DNA of 64,000 nucleotides from Pratylenchus scribneri (Eukaryota > Nematoda > Chromadorea > Rhabditida > Pratylenchidae), in contig JAQSEB010000116.1 of NCBI GenBank assembly GCA_030063045.1, forward strand, positions 186,001 through 250,000. Reading direction: 5' to 3'. Below, one piece after another: positions 1 through 11,771 of this stretch. A program made the position numbers and the translations under genes. The notes beneath the pieces were generated by a model that had not been told where the DNA came from, did no database searches, and saw only the letters and a list, made by a program, of their open reading frames with translations. Each line of letters opens with the position of its first letter. The stretch's first letter is position 1.

Positions 1-225
1 ATGGATTTTTCCCACTCATACAGAATTGGCCAATGGCCTTCCACTTCATTTCTGAACATCCAGCAACAAAATCCACAAGATCAGCAAGGAAGCAACAATT
101 TGAAGGAAACAGATAGCCCGGAGGAGGCCATTTTGACAATTGAGACGGGCGTTGGCACAAACAACCCATCGAGGGAAATGACAAGGACAATTCAGCAGAG
201 AATTGTGAAATCATCGACAATTTAA
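1..225 (+). CDS. Possible 3' exon of a gene entering from upstream
   Basis: The frame is open from the first base and closes with TAA at 223-225, giving 74 residues rich in Gln, Asn, Ser and Thr. The sequence after the stop turns very AT-rich, as expected of a 3' UTR. I recognise no domain. The in-frame ATG at base 1 need not be the start, because the frame is open to the window edge. It could be the last exon of a plus-strand gene or a chance open frame; only the upstream sequence can decide. Confidence 0.35.
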   Translation: MDFSHSYRIGQWPSTSFLNIQQQNPQDQQGSNNLKETDSPEEAILTIETGVGTNNPSREMTRTIQQRIVKSSTI

Positions 226-1324
226 TTTATATAAAACTATTTGTGATTGATTCATCCAAAAATGCCAAATTAATTTCCAAATATTTTCATAAATTTTTAA
301 TGCCTCATTAAAATCGTTAGGGAATGATTCAGTGCTGGACAATTCTTTTGATTATAAATTAAACGACACATCACAAATACTGGAAGGCGAAATGTGAAAT
401 TCATTTGCAATCATTTAAGCTTAAAATGCATCAAAAAACATAGTAAAAGAAGATTAATTCACTCAGCCAATTTTTGCCATTAACAAATTTATTCCAGCAA
501 AGTGCCTCCAATCCAAATGTACTTTGCGAAAAGCCTATACGGACATAAACAAGGCCTTCTTGCTCATTTTTTCCTATATATTCATTTCCTGTAAGTGCCA
601 CCGCGCACATTGACGGCCGATTTTTGTTGCCTTACATTAAATTCAGTCTACAGCAGCGCCTTTCTGGATGGATTAAATGAAAATTGTTTAAGAAAAAAGT
701 GAACGGCTATGCCGAAGAACAATTTTGCTTTTTTCATTCAGATTTTTCCCTTTTTTTGATTGATATTGGTACTCGATGGAGAAATAATATTGTAAATAAA
801 AATAAGGCCAGAAAAGCAAAAATTTTCATAATCAATTCACAGTTTTTGCACAGAAAAATGCGGTTTTAATATTATTATATTTGTCTTATATTTTCATGGG
901 ATCAATTCTATGTTTAAATTAAAATTATCAATGAAAATTTACTTTATCCAGACTTTATCGTTGAAAAAATTTTGCCTCATTCAAAGATCTGCTACAAATG
1001 CCATTTTTGCACCAATTTGCCACAAATTTGTTGCGCACATTTTCCGCCACAATAAAGTGCAATATTTACGAAAAGGGGGGATTAATTTTTAATTTTTTTT
1101 TCCCAGTAATTCATTTCAGCCGGTCGTCGTCTATAGAATTGAAATTGAAAGCAACAAAGATTAATGGATTGGGGGAAAGCCCGAATTGGCCAATTTCAAA
1201 AATACTTAAAATGCTCAATTAATGCCTAATGGCCATTTTTGAATCATTGAATAATTTAAATTCTTTCACCTTTCTTTCCAATTTTTCATTTTATAATTTT
1301 ATGAAGCAGAATTATGCTGATTGA

Positions 1325-1575
1325 TGAGTGCCTGGGGCCATTCCTTTGGCTATAGTTTATTTAATAAGGAACTAAACAATTAGCTGAAAGTGATGTGCCA
1401 TTTGAAAGCCATAAATTTGCTCTAAGAAGTGGCTTTTCGAATTGTTAACTTAAAATAATTTAATAGATTAAGCAATTTTTTTAAATAAGGATTTGACACT
1501 TTGTACTTTCCACTGGCATAACCCCTTCCAAGATTGGTTTTTGCCCCGCTGAGATATGAGTCAAAGAATGACCAA
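1325..1575. repeat. Fold-back family A, degenerate copy
   Basis: The left arm contains GCCATTTGAAAGCCATAAAT and AAGTGGCTTTT. The right arm ends with a degenerate form of the GCTGAGATATG-type terminus near 1550. Both arms match the family consensus seen most clearly at 5640-5985 but carry many changes. Confidence 0.6.
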
Positions 1576-2029
1576 AACGCATTGTAGTGGCGGTACTGAA
1601 TCGTACTTTATTCCATCCATATTTTGATCCTAACTGCAAAAATAAGGCGATTTTGGTAGGGAAATGTATTTATATTTGTTTTTGTGGTTTTGGAGTGCAA
1701 AAAATATTATTTCCATTTGATTTGGCCAAAAAGCGCATTGGTGTGCCAAAGTGAATGGAATGTTTTTGTACTTGGGCAAAATGGAAGAAAAACACACAGG
1801 ATGGCACGGATGGGTGGTGGATCAGCCATAGTCTCTGGTCATTTTGGATTTGTGGATGGCACAGACCAAATCCTAGAGAAAGAAACTTCCATCAGAGAGG
1901 GGATTTGATTCTGTTTACATCCAAATTCAAGGGCCACTCCTTCCATCCCTTAAAAGCTCCATAAAAGGTCAAGGCTCAGTCAGCAGGCACACCAGACTTT
2001 CCTATGTAAAAATATTTTTCAACAATTTG

Positions 2030-2535
2030 GCCATTTCCTTTGCGCAATCCCCTTCCCCCCCCCCCTTTCTCTCATCTTTGGTCCCCAATTGGTCTATGTC
2101 TAGAAGGGTTTTATTCTTAAGAGGTCAATATATTAATTTTTTTAACACAAATTCAGAAAAATTTTATCATAAACGTCAAAAAAGTGTGGCTATTGGATTC
2201 CTTATTCTTTTACGCGCCATTTCCCTTGCGCAATTCCATTCTTTTCCCTCTTCCCTTCTCATTTTTGTCCTGGCTATTGTTTTATTCATAGAGGACAATA
2301 AAAAGAGTAAAATATTCTCAAAAATGGACGTCAAAAAATCGCCAATGAAAATTAGAAAGTAGAAATGAAGGAGGGGAAATACGTTCAAATCCCTTTTGTG
2401 TTTTCATCTTTGGTCCACAAGTCTAGATGAGGCTGGTCTAGGCTCATTGTTTTTCCAAAAGGGCAATATATGTACTTTAATGTCAAAAGTAACAGCAAAT
2501 TTTGTTAGGGACGTCAAAAAGTGTCGCCAATGGAA
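2030..2535. repeat. Degenerate threefold duplication
   Basis: Three diverged blocks (about 2030-2195, 2215-2350 and 2390-2535) share an order of motifs: a CATCTTTGGTCC- or CATTTTTGTCC-like start, a GTCTAGA/CATAGAGG-like segment, a GGTCAATATA/GGGCAATATA segment, and GACGTCAAAAA(G) followed by a GTCGCCAATG-like end. The open frames across it are a by-product of pyrimidine-rich sequence. The copies are old and the origin is unknown. Confidence 0.45.
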
Positions 2536-4259
2536 TGGAAAGAATGGAGGAAGTACGCGCCAATTTTTGGGGAAAGGAAATTACAAAATGATAAGACGCC
2601 GTCAATAATTCATTTTATTAGCAAAAATGCAATGTTTTTCATTGTTTTTGCAAATGAAAATGGAATATATAAAATGTGGGAATAGACAAAAACAAAAAAT
2701 ATTCTTCCATTTCCAATTTTGCACGGGTCCAGCCGGACTTGAATTGTCCCCTCGCACTTTTCCCACTGACCAAACATATTTTGGCTTATCATTCATTTTG
2801 GTTGCCTTATCAATTGAAAGGATGGGGGAAGGAAAGGAATTTTTGGGCCAGAAGCCAAAGAAGATACCAAAATGAGGGGAAGAGGGCTGTGGGAAAGGAC
2901 CATAAAACATTGTTGTGAATAATAAAATATTTGTTGGAGACAATGGCAAAAACATTATGAAAGGATGGATGGCACAAAGTCCATTTGGAACAGCCGCACT
3001 TTTACTTTGCTGCCATCAATTCATTTATTTATTTATGCCATTCTCTCCAACTCTACAGCAGGTTTTGATTGGCCTTTATTCCATTCAGCCAAATGGACCA
3101 ATTTCCTTCTTTTCTTACAATAAATTTTGCCATCTTAATTAATCCATCAATTTATGTAATGGCCAACTTATTTCCTCCTTTTACTGTACTACTTCCTCCC
3201 ATCAATTTCTTCGGAATTGCCTATGTCCATTCAATCATTTTTTAGTCTCTTTTCCCACTTTGGTACCCTTCCCCTTTGATATGCCCTTTGGCATCTGATA
3301 ATGAATGAGGCCATGTGAAAAAAGGCCCACCTTTCTCATTATAGTATTCTACTCCAATTTATACTTTTGATTTTCCCTACGGGTTTTGCCAATGGATTTT
3401 CCCCTTTCCCCTTCTCCGTGCACCGTACCTCTTGGCTAGACAACCTTTTTCCCTTTTTCCAACTTCCTTCCTTCAAATGTGCCACATTTTGATCCAAATA
3501 AATTGAGTCATTGTCTCCATAATTTAACCTATTTTTTCTGATTTTTCCCTATGTTTTTTCATTGCCATTTCCTTTGCCTTCACTGACTGATTGATGTGAG
3601 TCCATGTGAATTGCCACTTTTTCCATCCATCAATTTCTTTTGTGCCAATCTTCAACCCCATTTTTCCATCCATTCAATTCAATTGTTTCGCGCGGTCACT
3701 TTTTTAGGAGACAATGGAGGGCATTCAACACAAACTACTTATTCTGCTGGCCAAAAATGTCAATTTTCCTTTCTTTTTTTTATATAGGAGGCCGGAAAAT
3801 TGCATGTCCCAAACATTAATTGGCGATTTTTGATTTCCTCCAAACAAATAAAAATGAAGCAAACAAACATCAAAAGGAATTGTCCAAAAACTATAATTTT
3901 AATTCATTTTTTTACAATATTCCCTATTCCTCCCCCACAAATTTTTCAAACAATTGTCCCGCAAATTCCAACAATTTTCGTGATTTCTTTTTGGAATGAA
4001 TTCTTTTTCGAATAATTAGAATACTTTTGAATTTGTTAAAATTTGGATTATTCTTAAATTCATTAAAATTACTCGCAACTTTTCGTGTTAAAAATTGGAC
4101 ATTTTATGGCCATAAAATTTGGCCTTTTTAGAACTTGGCCAATACTTAAATTTTTGGCCACATTGTTTGGCACGATAATTTTAGGAATGCTAAAAATTTC
4201 TTCGAAAAAAAGTAAAATTGTAGGAACAAAAATCAAGCCAAATTATTTCTTTTTATGAA

Positions 4260-4870
4260 TTTTGTGGCCATTTTTCCTCCTTCTTCAAATTAATTTTGGC
4301 GAAATTCTTTGTCTGGTCCATTTCCGGGAAATAATTTCCAATTCAAACATTTGACTGCTGGCCTCCACCTTCCGCTTTAATTTTAATTTTTGATGTTTTA
4401 AATAAACGGAAAAAATAAAAGGTAATGGGGATTGGGGATAGTCACGTTTCACGATAAAAAGGGCAAAAATGAAGGAGAAAATGTGTTCATTCGAACAATG
4501 AAAAATATGTTTTTAAAATGGGCCAAATTGAATATTTTTCACCAATGTTTTCCTGAACAAAACCTAGACAAATTTTCGCATTTTTGTGGCCATTTTTCCG
4601 CCTTCTTTAAATCAATTTGGCCAATCTTTATTTGGTCCATTTCCATAAATTTAAATGGCCTCCGCCTTCCGCTTTAATTTTTGATGTTTTAATTTAAATT
4701 TGATCGAAGTTCGTAGGGGGGGGGGGGGGGGAGGGTAGTCACGCTTCAAGGAAAAAAAAGCAGAGATAAAAGCACAAAATAGAAGCAGGAAATGTGTTCA
4801 ATTTAAACAAGGGAAAATGTGTTTTTAAATCCGGCAAAAATTTGACAATTTTTACAATGTTTTCCTGGCC
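4260..4870. repeat. Direct duplication of about 300 bases
   Basis: Two consecutive segments (about 4260-4560 and 4580-4870) share the same series of motifs: GGCCATTTTTCC, TGGTCCATTTCC, CTTCCGCTTTAATTTT, TTTTTGATGTTTTAA, GGGATAGTCACG or GGGTAGTCACG, AAATGTGTTCA, ATGTGTTTTTAAA and CAATGTTTTCCTG. The second copy carries a pure G run of about 16 bases from about 4717, where the first has a short G-rich stretch. No gene is apparent in either copy. Confidence 0.65.
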
Positions 4871-5274
4871 AAAATGGGGTACAATTTGTACCAATCAATC
4901 ACCCAAAAATTAGTACAATTTAATTCCCCAATTTTACAACTTCCTGCTTTTCTCAGCTTCCATCAACAGATTTTTGTATTTTCGGCGGTCAAAAACAACA
5001 CTTAAAGGAAATTGGCCATTGCCATTCCTCATCCCTGATTAATGTTTGATTCCTGCCAGCCGCGAAAATGAATTTATTATAGTGCGCAAAAATATGACTG
5101 ATGACTGCCGGCTGATATTCAAATTGAAAATAAATGAGGGAGGAAAATGTGCGGGAAAGGCACGCGGATTACATCCCCAAAAGAAAGATTTGAAAAGGGA
5201 TTTTAGAAGGAAACTTGTTTACGGTTTCTGAATCACTTCCACAGCTGTCGCCTGCTGATTGAATACCTAGACCA

Positions 5275-5605
5275 TTCATTATTTTTGGTTATAACTCAAC
5301 AAGGAAGTAACCAATTTGGGAAGGCAATATACCATTTGAAAGCCCTAAATGTCCTCTAAAAAGTGGCTTTTAAAAATTGGGAAAATTTGAAACAATTTGT
5401 AAAATAAGCATTTAAAACCGTTTGTAAATTAAGCGACTTTTCTTCAAAAATAGAGGTTTATTATACTCAAAGATTTATTAATATTTTAAAATTGTTATTA
5501 AAGAATAATACTAATTTTTAGAGGGCACTTTGGACTTTCCAATAGTATATCCGCTTCCAAAATTGGTTGCTTCCTTATTGAGTTATTGGCCAAAAACCCA
5601 TCGCA
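5275..5605. repeat. Fold-back family A copy
   Basis: The left arm starts near TTTGGTTATAACTCAACAAG and runs through AAAGTGGCTTTT. The right arm is its reverse complement and ends in TTGCTTCCTTATTGAGTTAT. The internal part includes TTTATTATACTCAAAG, shared with other copies. It lies next to a second copy in the same orientation. Confidence 0.8.
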
Positions 5606-5639
5606 GTTAATAATATAAATATGGTCTCTCGCCTGATTG

Positions 5640-5985
5640 AATACCCAGACCATTATTTTTGGCCATAACTCAACAAGGAAGCAACCAATTTTGGAAGGCG
5701 ATATGCCGTTTGAAAGCACTAACTTTACTCTAAAAAGTGGCTTTTTCTAATTTTATGAAATTTTAAAAAATTATTAAAATAAGCGACTTTTCTTCAAAAA
5801 TTTCGGGTTCATTATACTCAAAGGCATATAACTTTTTTTTAAAATATAAATTTCTATAAAATTTTTGAATTTATATAAAATTTTTGAAGCCACTTTTTAG
5901 AGGAGATTTACAGCTTTCCAATGGTATATTGCCTTCCTAAATTGTTTTATGCCTTGTTGAGATATTGGCCAAAAAACCCAATACA
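5640..5985. repeat. Fold-back family A copy, best preserved
   Basis: The left arm runs from GGCCATAACTCAACAAGGAA to AAAAAGTGGCTTTT. The right arm runs from AAGCCACTTTTTAGAGG to TGTTGAGATATTGGCC. The arms are near-perfect inverted repeats of about 85 bases around a loop of roughly 150 bases. No transposase is encoded. This organisation resembles a non-autonomous inverted-repeat element (MITE). Confidence 0.85.
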
Positions 5986-6529
5986 ATTAATAAATGGTTT
6001 CTCTCTTTCTCATAATAAAAACTATAATAAAAAGGCCTCTAATCGCCCAATTAAATTTACTTCCAAAAACATCCATTTTTACAGTTGCTAAATTGAATTT
6101 AAAATGCCATCATTAAAATGGCCAAAAAACACCTCCTACATTTCCTCAAAATAATTAGCAATTTACCAATTAAATATGTCCACAAATAAACGCAAAAAAC
6201 ACAAAAAATCCTTAATTATCCTCCACCCACAATTTCCTTTCGAAAATATCCAAATCCATTCCGCAAATTCCTACCTTCCTTCACTCTTTTTAATGCTTTA
6301 ATTGTGCCATTTTGCCTCCTCTACCATTTGGCCATTTTTTGCGCTTTTCACATTCGGGCAAAAAACAATGGAAGGAAGGCAATTTTTGAAGGCCAATAAA
6401 ATACTGGCTTCTCTACTCCCAATCCATTCTATCGTATTCCCTTAATTACTAAAAATGCTTTTTCCCTCTAATTCATAGAACAGAAAATTGAGTAATTGCA
6501 TAGCTTTTCGGCTATTGCTTAATTCCAAA

Positions 6530-6625
6530 AATTTAGCCACTTTTTAGAGACTATTTATGGCCTTCAAATGGCATATCGCCTCCCAAAATTGGTTACTTCC
6601 TTGTTGAGATATGGCCAAAAGAATG
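6530..6625. repeat. Fold-back family A, right arm only
   Basis: A single arm from AGCCACTTTTTAGAGAC to TTGTTGAGATATGGCCAAAAG, without a matching left arm close by. It is a solo or truncated copy. Confidence 0.7.
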
Positions 6626-7424
6626 GACCCAGATATTCTGTGCTTTGTTTTCCCTCACCTCTCTATCTTCCACCGTATTCCTCTTTTTGTGCCAAAAATA
6701 AACTTTAAATAATTTCCAAAATTGGCTAATAATTTCATCCATTTAATTCCCCACCCCCAACATTATAAGCACACAATTTCCAAAAATTTTCCAATTTCAA
6801 AAAATTATGCTCTTCCATTTTTTGCCATCCAATATTGCGTGTTTTTTTGAATGAATTGGCCAAAATTCCTCTGATTGAATTCAGCAAATTAATTTTGCCT
6901 ATCCCCCCTTTCCCATTTCCACCCTCCAAAAATGACTTTTCCCAATTTTTTGGACCATTTTTATATTTGTACTTTTTTATTTCACACCTAAATTTGGAAG
7001 AGGGCTAATTTTAATTTTGTTAAACATTTTTGGTCACAATTTTTTGCCCATTTCCACTTTTGATGTCATTCACATTGGTGTCAAATTTGGCATCATCAAA
7101 TTTAATTTTGGCATCACAAAATTTTCCCTTTGGTGCTCCCTTCTTTGTTCTTTCACTCAAATTGTACTGTAATGAAAATTCTTTGACCGAAAAAAATTTG
7201 GTGTGAAAATTGGATTATTAATTATTTTTGACATCATCAATTTTTGGTGGGAAAGGCAAAAATAATTTAATTTATGAGAGAATAAATTTGGATCAAAAAT
7301 ATACATTGGGACAAATAAAGTTCACGGCATTTTTAATAATTAGGTCCAAAAAATGGAGAGCAGCCTAAGTTGTTGCCATTTAAAATAGCTCAACAATAAT
7401 TGAATCAATTTTTATTATTCTGGT

Positions 7425-7660
7425 ATCAAATTAACGAGCAGATTTTTGGCTATCAAATTATATTAATTTTATTTAAAATGTTTCAAAATTGATGAAATTA
7501 TTCTCAAAAAATAATAGAATTTCGTTAATTCTTAGTAGAGGCCATTTTAAATGATTTTATGAGTATTCATCAATTCTGAATCAAATTTAAATAAAATTAA
7601 TATTATTAGATAGCCAAAAGTCTGCTCTTTAATTTGATATCAAAATTATTTAAAAATGAT
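7425..7660. repeat. Fold-back family B copy
   Basis: The left arm TATCAAATTAACGAGCAGAT, TTTTGGCTATC and ATTAATTTTATTTAAA is mirrored by a right arm with TTTAAATAAAATTAATATTA, GATAGCCAAAAGTCTGCTCT and TTTAATTTGATATC. The arms are about 70 bases long with a loop of about 90 bases. Related copies lie near 20.8 and 31.8 kb. Confidence 0.8.
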
Positions 7661-7894
7661 TCAGTTTTCGATGAGTTATTGTGCCTCAAAAATGTGGCAT
7701 TTTTATGGGCCAATTCACCGATTTAATTGATTTAAATTGGGGGCAAAAGTTTAAAGTGTCAATGAATTTATTTTTGGATTCTTTTTAATTATATCATGTT
7801 CTGGATTTGCTTTATAATTTCCTAATTCCATAATTCGCTAACCTATAAAGATTCAAATTATTTCCCCGAATTATCATCATCCGATGGAATCCAC

Positions 7895-8232
7895 ATGAAA
7901 ATGATGGCCACAAAAATTAATACTAAAAATAATAAAAAAAGAAGAATAGGTAAATGTCATTTTTGTGCCTCATTTTTGGGTTAATCGGTCGGGGGATGAC
8001 CTTTTTCCCCTGCATTAATCCTTTTATTACTTCCTCCCCATTTTTTACAGACGACGATGAGATCATCCATTTGGGGGGAAATTATTGGGAATATTATTCA
8101 AATATTCATGGAACAAAAACAAAAGAAGGTGGCCGGCAAAAATGCCGGAAAAGTAAAAAAATCAGAGAGATTAATGAATCGGCAGGAGACCAAATGGACA
8201 GAAAATTGGGTACAAAAATGGGACAAAAATGA
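7895..8232 (+). CDS. Tentative small two-exon gene, hypothetical
   Basis: Exons at 7895-7949 and 8051-8232 join in phase across a 101-base intron with a GTAAATG donor and TTTTTTACAG acceptor, giving 78 residues ending at TGA 8232. The product is very basic, with a Lys/Arg cluster (KNNKKRR) followed by an acidic DDDE and a Lys-rich tail, and has no signal peptide. The upstream frame is also open back to a possible acceptor at 7850, so the ATG chosen may be internal to a longer gene. I recognise no family. The support is the intron signals and phase only. Confidence 0.3.
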
Positions 8233-8449
8233 TTAATAAAAATGTTTTTTGGCCCCCACAACACACAAATCATTCATTCTCCAAGCATAAATTGTCTTTT
8301 ATTGTGTGGAACAATTTTTTGGCACAAATTAATTCCTTTTTTACCTAATTTTTATGGAAATTAATTTCTGGATACTTATTAGTAATAATAATTTGGTGAA
8401 AAAGTATTGAAATTACCGAAATAATACACAAAATACTAAAATAATTAAT

Positions 8450-8695
8450 AATGGTTTAAGGTTGGTTTAATCTACATTCCCAAACCATATACCCAAAATT
8501 GGATAGGACTGGTCAGAATGCATTGAATTGAATATAATTTATTATGGTTGGGTCAACAATTAAAGGGTTTTAAACGGTTAAACCAATTTTGGTTTATGGT
8601 TTAAAAGATTAAATTAGAATTGGTTAAATCCAAGCCAAAATATAATCAAATGATCCATCTTGAGTCTCGACTAGTTTAGGATGTACATAAACTAA
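8450..8695. repeat. Dispersed family C copy
   Basis: Carries the family C order: GGTTTAA, CCCAAACCATATACCCAAAA, TTGGATAGGACTGGTCA, GGGTTTTAAACGGTTAAACC and AATTTTGGTTTATGG. It matches elements near 30.3, 33.3, 35.6, 48.3 and 58.0 kb. Confidence 0.75.
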
Positions 8696-9649
8696 ACCAT
8701 TATTATTTTTCCTTCAATTTCAATTTTCGGCAAATTTTATATTTCATTTAATTTTTCAGTTATTTATATAGAATCCAATCCTCTAATTTGCCCAATCACT
8801 AAAATCCAATTCCTTATTAACTTCCTATTTTTGACAAATAAATTTCATTTTCCAATTTTAAATTTTCGTCAATTTGACTTTTGCCCAAAGGCCTCTTCAA
8901 ATTGGACAATTTCCCTCTGACTTCTGATTCTGATTTTATGTACATTTTGAATTTTTGGCATCCAAATTTTTGTTCATTTCGCGAATAATAATTCTCAGAA
9001 AATAAAAAATATATTCAAAATCGCAATTAGAAATATACCTATTCAAAAAATGTTGACTTTTGGCACTACAAAATTCCTCCCCCACCACCCTCCTCTTCGG
9101 GTACGATAAGTAAACCTAGCCTACTATAAATTTGGGTCCCCCCATCCATCCACACAAAATTCACGTTGGGTTTTTGTGCTTTGTAATTGAACAAAAAAGT
9201 GTCCAAAAAATTTTTGGCTAATGGAAGAATAGAAGAATTGGCAACATAAAATTTGGGAAAAATGCCAAAAATGGGGGAGGAATTGTAAATTTGAATTGAA
9301 TTTGTGTGTTCGCCAAAAATGGGACAATTTGGAGTTTGGCCAACCAACCAACCAACATTCATTCACGCAACAAATTTATTTAGAATTTAAAATGGAATAA
9401 AAAATGGAAATTGGATTCTGCTGGGAGTGGGAGACCATAAATATTTTTATTGTCCTTTTTTTGGTGAAAATTTAATTTTGTATTTATTTCGTGAATTTGG
9501 AATTAAAAATGGAAAGAAAAATGATTGCATTTTCAAAAATATAAAAATAATTATTGAGGTTAATTTTGGAATTTTTTACGCAATTTTTGTTAATTTCCCA
9601 GCGGCCACAATCAAATTATAATCTGTTAAGGAGGATTGAGTACATGCAT

Positions 9650-10155
9650 TGGGTTTTTTGGCCATAAGACAAGGAGGCTCAGGCCAGTCTTGGAAGGCGA
9701 TATATCATTTAAAAGGGCAGACTTTACCCTATAAATTGGCTTAAAAATATTTTCATTAAATTAAAAAATTAAAAAATTATATTGCTTTGAAAACAAAGAG
9801 GGAAAATGATTGAATATATTTTTTGTTCAATTTTTTTGATTTTTTACCAATATCTACGTGAGTCTTTAATACATCTCGTAGAGCAATATATCATTTAAAA
9901 GGGCTGAGCTTTCTCTACAAAGTGGCTTCCAAATATTTTTCAAAACTCATCGTCAAAAATTTGTTTTAGCGTCTGACTTCTGCGAGTAGAAAATAATCTA
10001 GTTTTCCGGGGAAAATTGCATTTTTCTTAAAAATTTTTCAATTTTCAAAAAACATATTATAGCCACCTTTTAGAGGACATTTTTGGCTTTAAAATGGTAT
10101 ATCGCCTTCCAAGATAGGTCCAAGCCTCATTGAGCTATGGCCAAAAAACCATGCA
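9650..10155. repeat. Fold-back family A copy with an extra partial arm
   Basis: The left arm begins TTTTTTGGCCATAAGACAAGG. A second partial left-arm segment (CAATATATCATTTAAAAGGG through AAAGTGGCTT) follows near 9880. The right arm (GCCACCTTTTAGAGGACATT to TCATTGAGCTATGGCC) closes it near 10145. The extra segment suggests internal duplication or nested insertion. Confidence 0.7.
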
Positions 10156-11057
10156 AAGTACACACTCTCCATCATTGATCATCCTTCAATTGATCAAAGC
10201 GCATAATTCACCAAGGCCGAAAGGATTGTCCATTATTTATTGTTTTTGTTGATTTGGAGATCTTGTGAAGTCTTTTCCATCTCTCGAGATGGATTACATG
10301 CTTTTTTCTTTCCATTTCTCCTCCGCATGGATTTTCCTCAACCAGACAATCATCCCCCCCCCCCTTCCTCACTAATCATTGTCGTCAATATTTTTTATTT
10401 GTGCTCATTGGTCTCGCGCAAATTTATACCAAGAAAATTCGCCTCAACATTGGGAGAAATCTCTGTTTTCACGTGAGGATGTCTTCACAAAATAAAACAG
10501 AAATCTAGGTAAATCAAATATCAAATTTTCACATATTACCTCCCCTTCTTGTTTATTTATTTATTTTTTGCTTCCAATACAAAACAATTTCCTAATAAAT
10601 GATCATGCACATTTCACACCCAAAATATTCATTTAAATCATCCCAATTCTGGTGGCTATCACAGTCTCCATTCTTCAGATTTCCGCTATCAAAAAATGAC
10701 CCCAATTCAATTTTCGTCCTGAAATTATTGTCCGACAAAGCCAAAAATTGGTTTTGATATATTCGGATTTAAGCCAAAAATATTCTGTTAAGGATGGATT
10801 ATGCCAAACTTTTGCCCAGAATGAGGACAATATGATAGCGCATGATACCCGAATCGTTACTAATTTTTACACAAAAAGCTTGAATTTATTCATGCCTTTA
10901 TTCTATCGTTAAAAACCCAATAATTTTGGGTATTCCTGGGCCCAAATTCCATACATAAATGAAAGGAAAATATTAAGGAAAAAAAATAATAGAATAAAAA
11001 ATTGGTCAAATTGGCACATGAGACATGATTTGGCAATTTTCCTGCACTTTTTTCTTA

Positions 11058-11771
11058 CTATACAAAATCCATTTTTGTTTCTTTCAAATTTTGGCCAAAC
11101 TCCTTGGCCCATGGCTTCAATTCATTCAAAAATTTATGGCCAAAATTCAAAGCTTTTCCCATTTTTATTATTTGCTCTTTGATCCTTTCCCCCTTTACCC
11201 CCATATTATGCGTTAATTCCTGTTGGCTCACTTTTCGCCCTCCACAAATTTCTTCAAAGATTATAAAATAAATTTTGAGGAAAAATAAGCAGATTAAAAC
11301 GCTCTCCGGCGCCAAAAACACACATAATATTTTCTCCCAATAATAATTTTTCTTTTTTGTGGCCGCCGCCTTTGAAAGGGCAAAGATTTTAAAATATAAA
11401 TGGACAACCAAAAATATTATATACCAAAAGAGGGGGTCAAAATGGTGTTTGAGCCTCAAAAATTTGTCAAAAATCCGCAATGTTTGAAATGAGGAGGGGA
11501 CATTTTGGCGTGCGCGAAAAAATAAAAGGCGGTACCGCAAAAAAGTGGGCGGTCCCACAAAAAGCAAATCACAAAAATTTGCACTTAATGTGTGTGCGTG
11601 GGGAATTGGGTGGGATTGGCTTCCACAATTTTGGCCGTCGTCTTCGTCCTTTTTGGCTATTAATTTCCTCCTTCCCCTTTCATTGGGCGCACTATTTAAG
11701 GTCGCCACCATTTTTAGTTTTTCCTTCATTCCACCTTCATTCACCCCTCCTCCTTCTCCTTTTTTGGCCAA
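11058..11771 (-). CDS. Uninterrupted 237-codon frame, doubtful orphan gene
   Basis: The frame encodes 237 residues with a Gly/Lys-rich start, two strongly hydrophobic stretches near residues 115-135 and 150-172 that could be membrane segments, and an amphipathic Lys/Glu-rich C-terminus. A frame this long is unexpected at the local base composition. However, plus-strand frames of about 100 codons are also open across 11480-11856, so generally low stop density may explain it. No family resemblance and no splice evidence. Treat it as unproven. Confidence 0.25.
   Translation of the reverse strand: MAKKGEGGGVNEGGMKEKLKMVATLNSAPNERGRRKLIAKKDEDDGQNCGSQSHPIPHAHTLSANFCDLLFVGPPTFLRYRLLFFRARQNVPSSFQTLRIFDKFLRLKHHFDPLFWYIIFLVVHLYFKIFALSKAAATKKKNYYWEKILCVFLAPESVLICLFFLKIYFIIFEEICGGRKVSQQELTHNMGVKGERIKEQIIKMGKALNFGHKFLNELKPWAKEFGQNLKETKMDFV

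Larger units (their letters stand above)
226..7850. other. Long gene-poor spacer
   Basis: About 7.6 kb of AT-rich DNA in which I find no convincing exon chain on either strand. It holds several copies of fold-back family A (near 1.3, 5.3, 5.7 and 6.5 kb), one copy of family B near 7.4 kb, a degenerate triplication at 2.03-2.54 kb, a direct duplication at 4.26-4.87 kb and a run of about 16 G near 4717. Open frames here are short and overlap on both strands, which fits low stop density more than coding. Confidence 0.6.

Noticed and set aside
441..640. Minus-strand open stretch of about 60 codons with a coding-like look (LVYVRIGFSQSTFGLEA)
   Set aside because: Ends in a hydrophobic run with no matching exon, no splice chain and no family; could be a lone exon but cannot be supported.
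9066..9366. Two overlapping minus-strand frames of 80-98 codons
   Set aside because: Both frames are open together over Asn/Phe-rich sequence, no domain, no splice support; chance frames.
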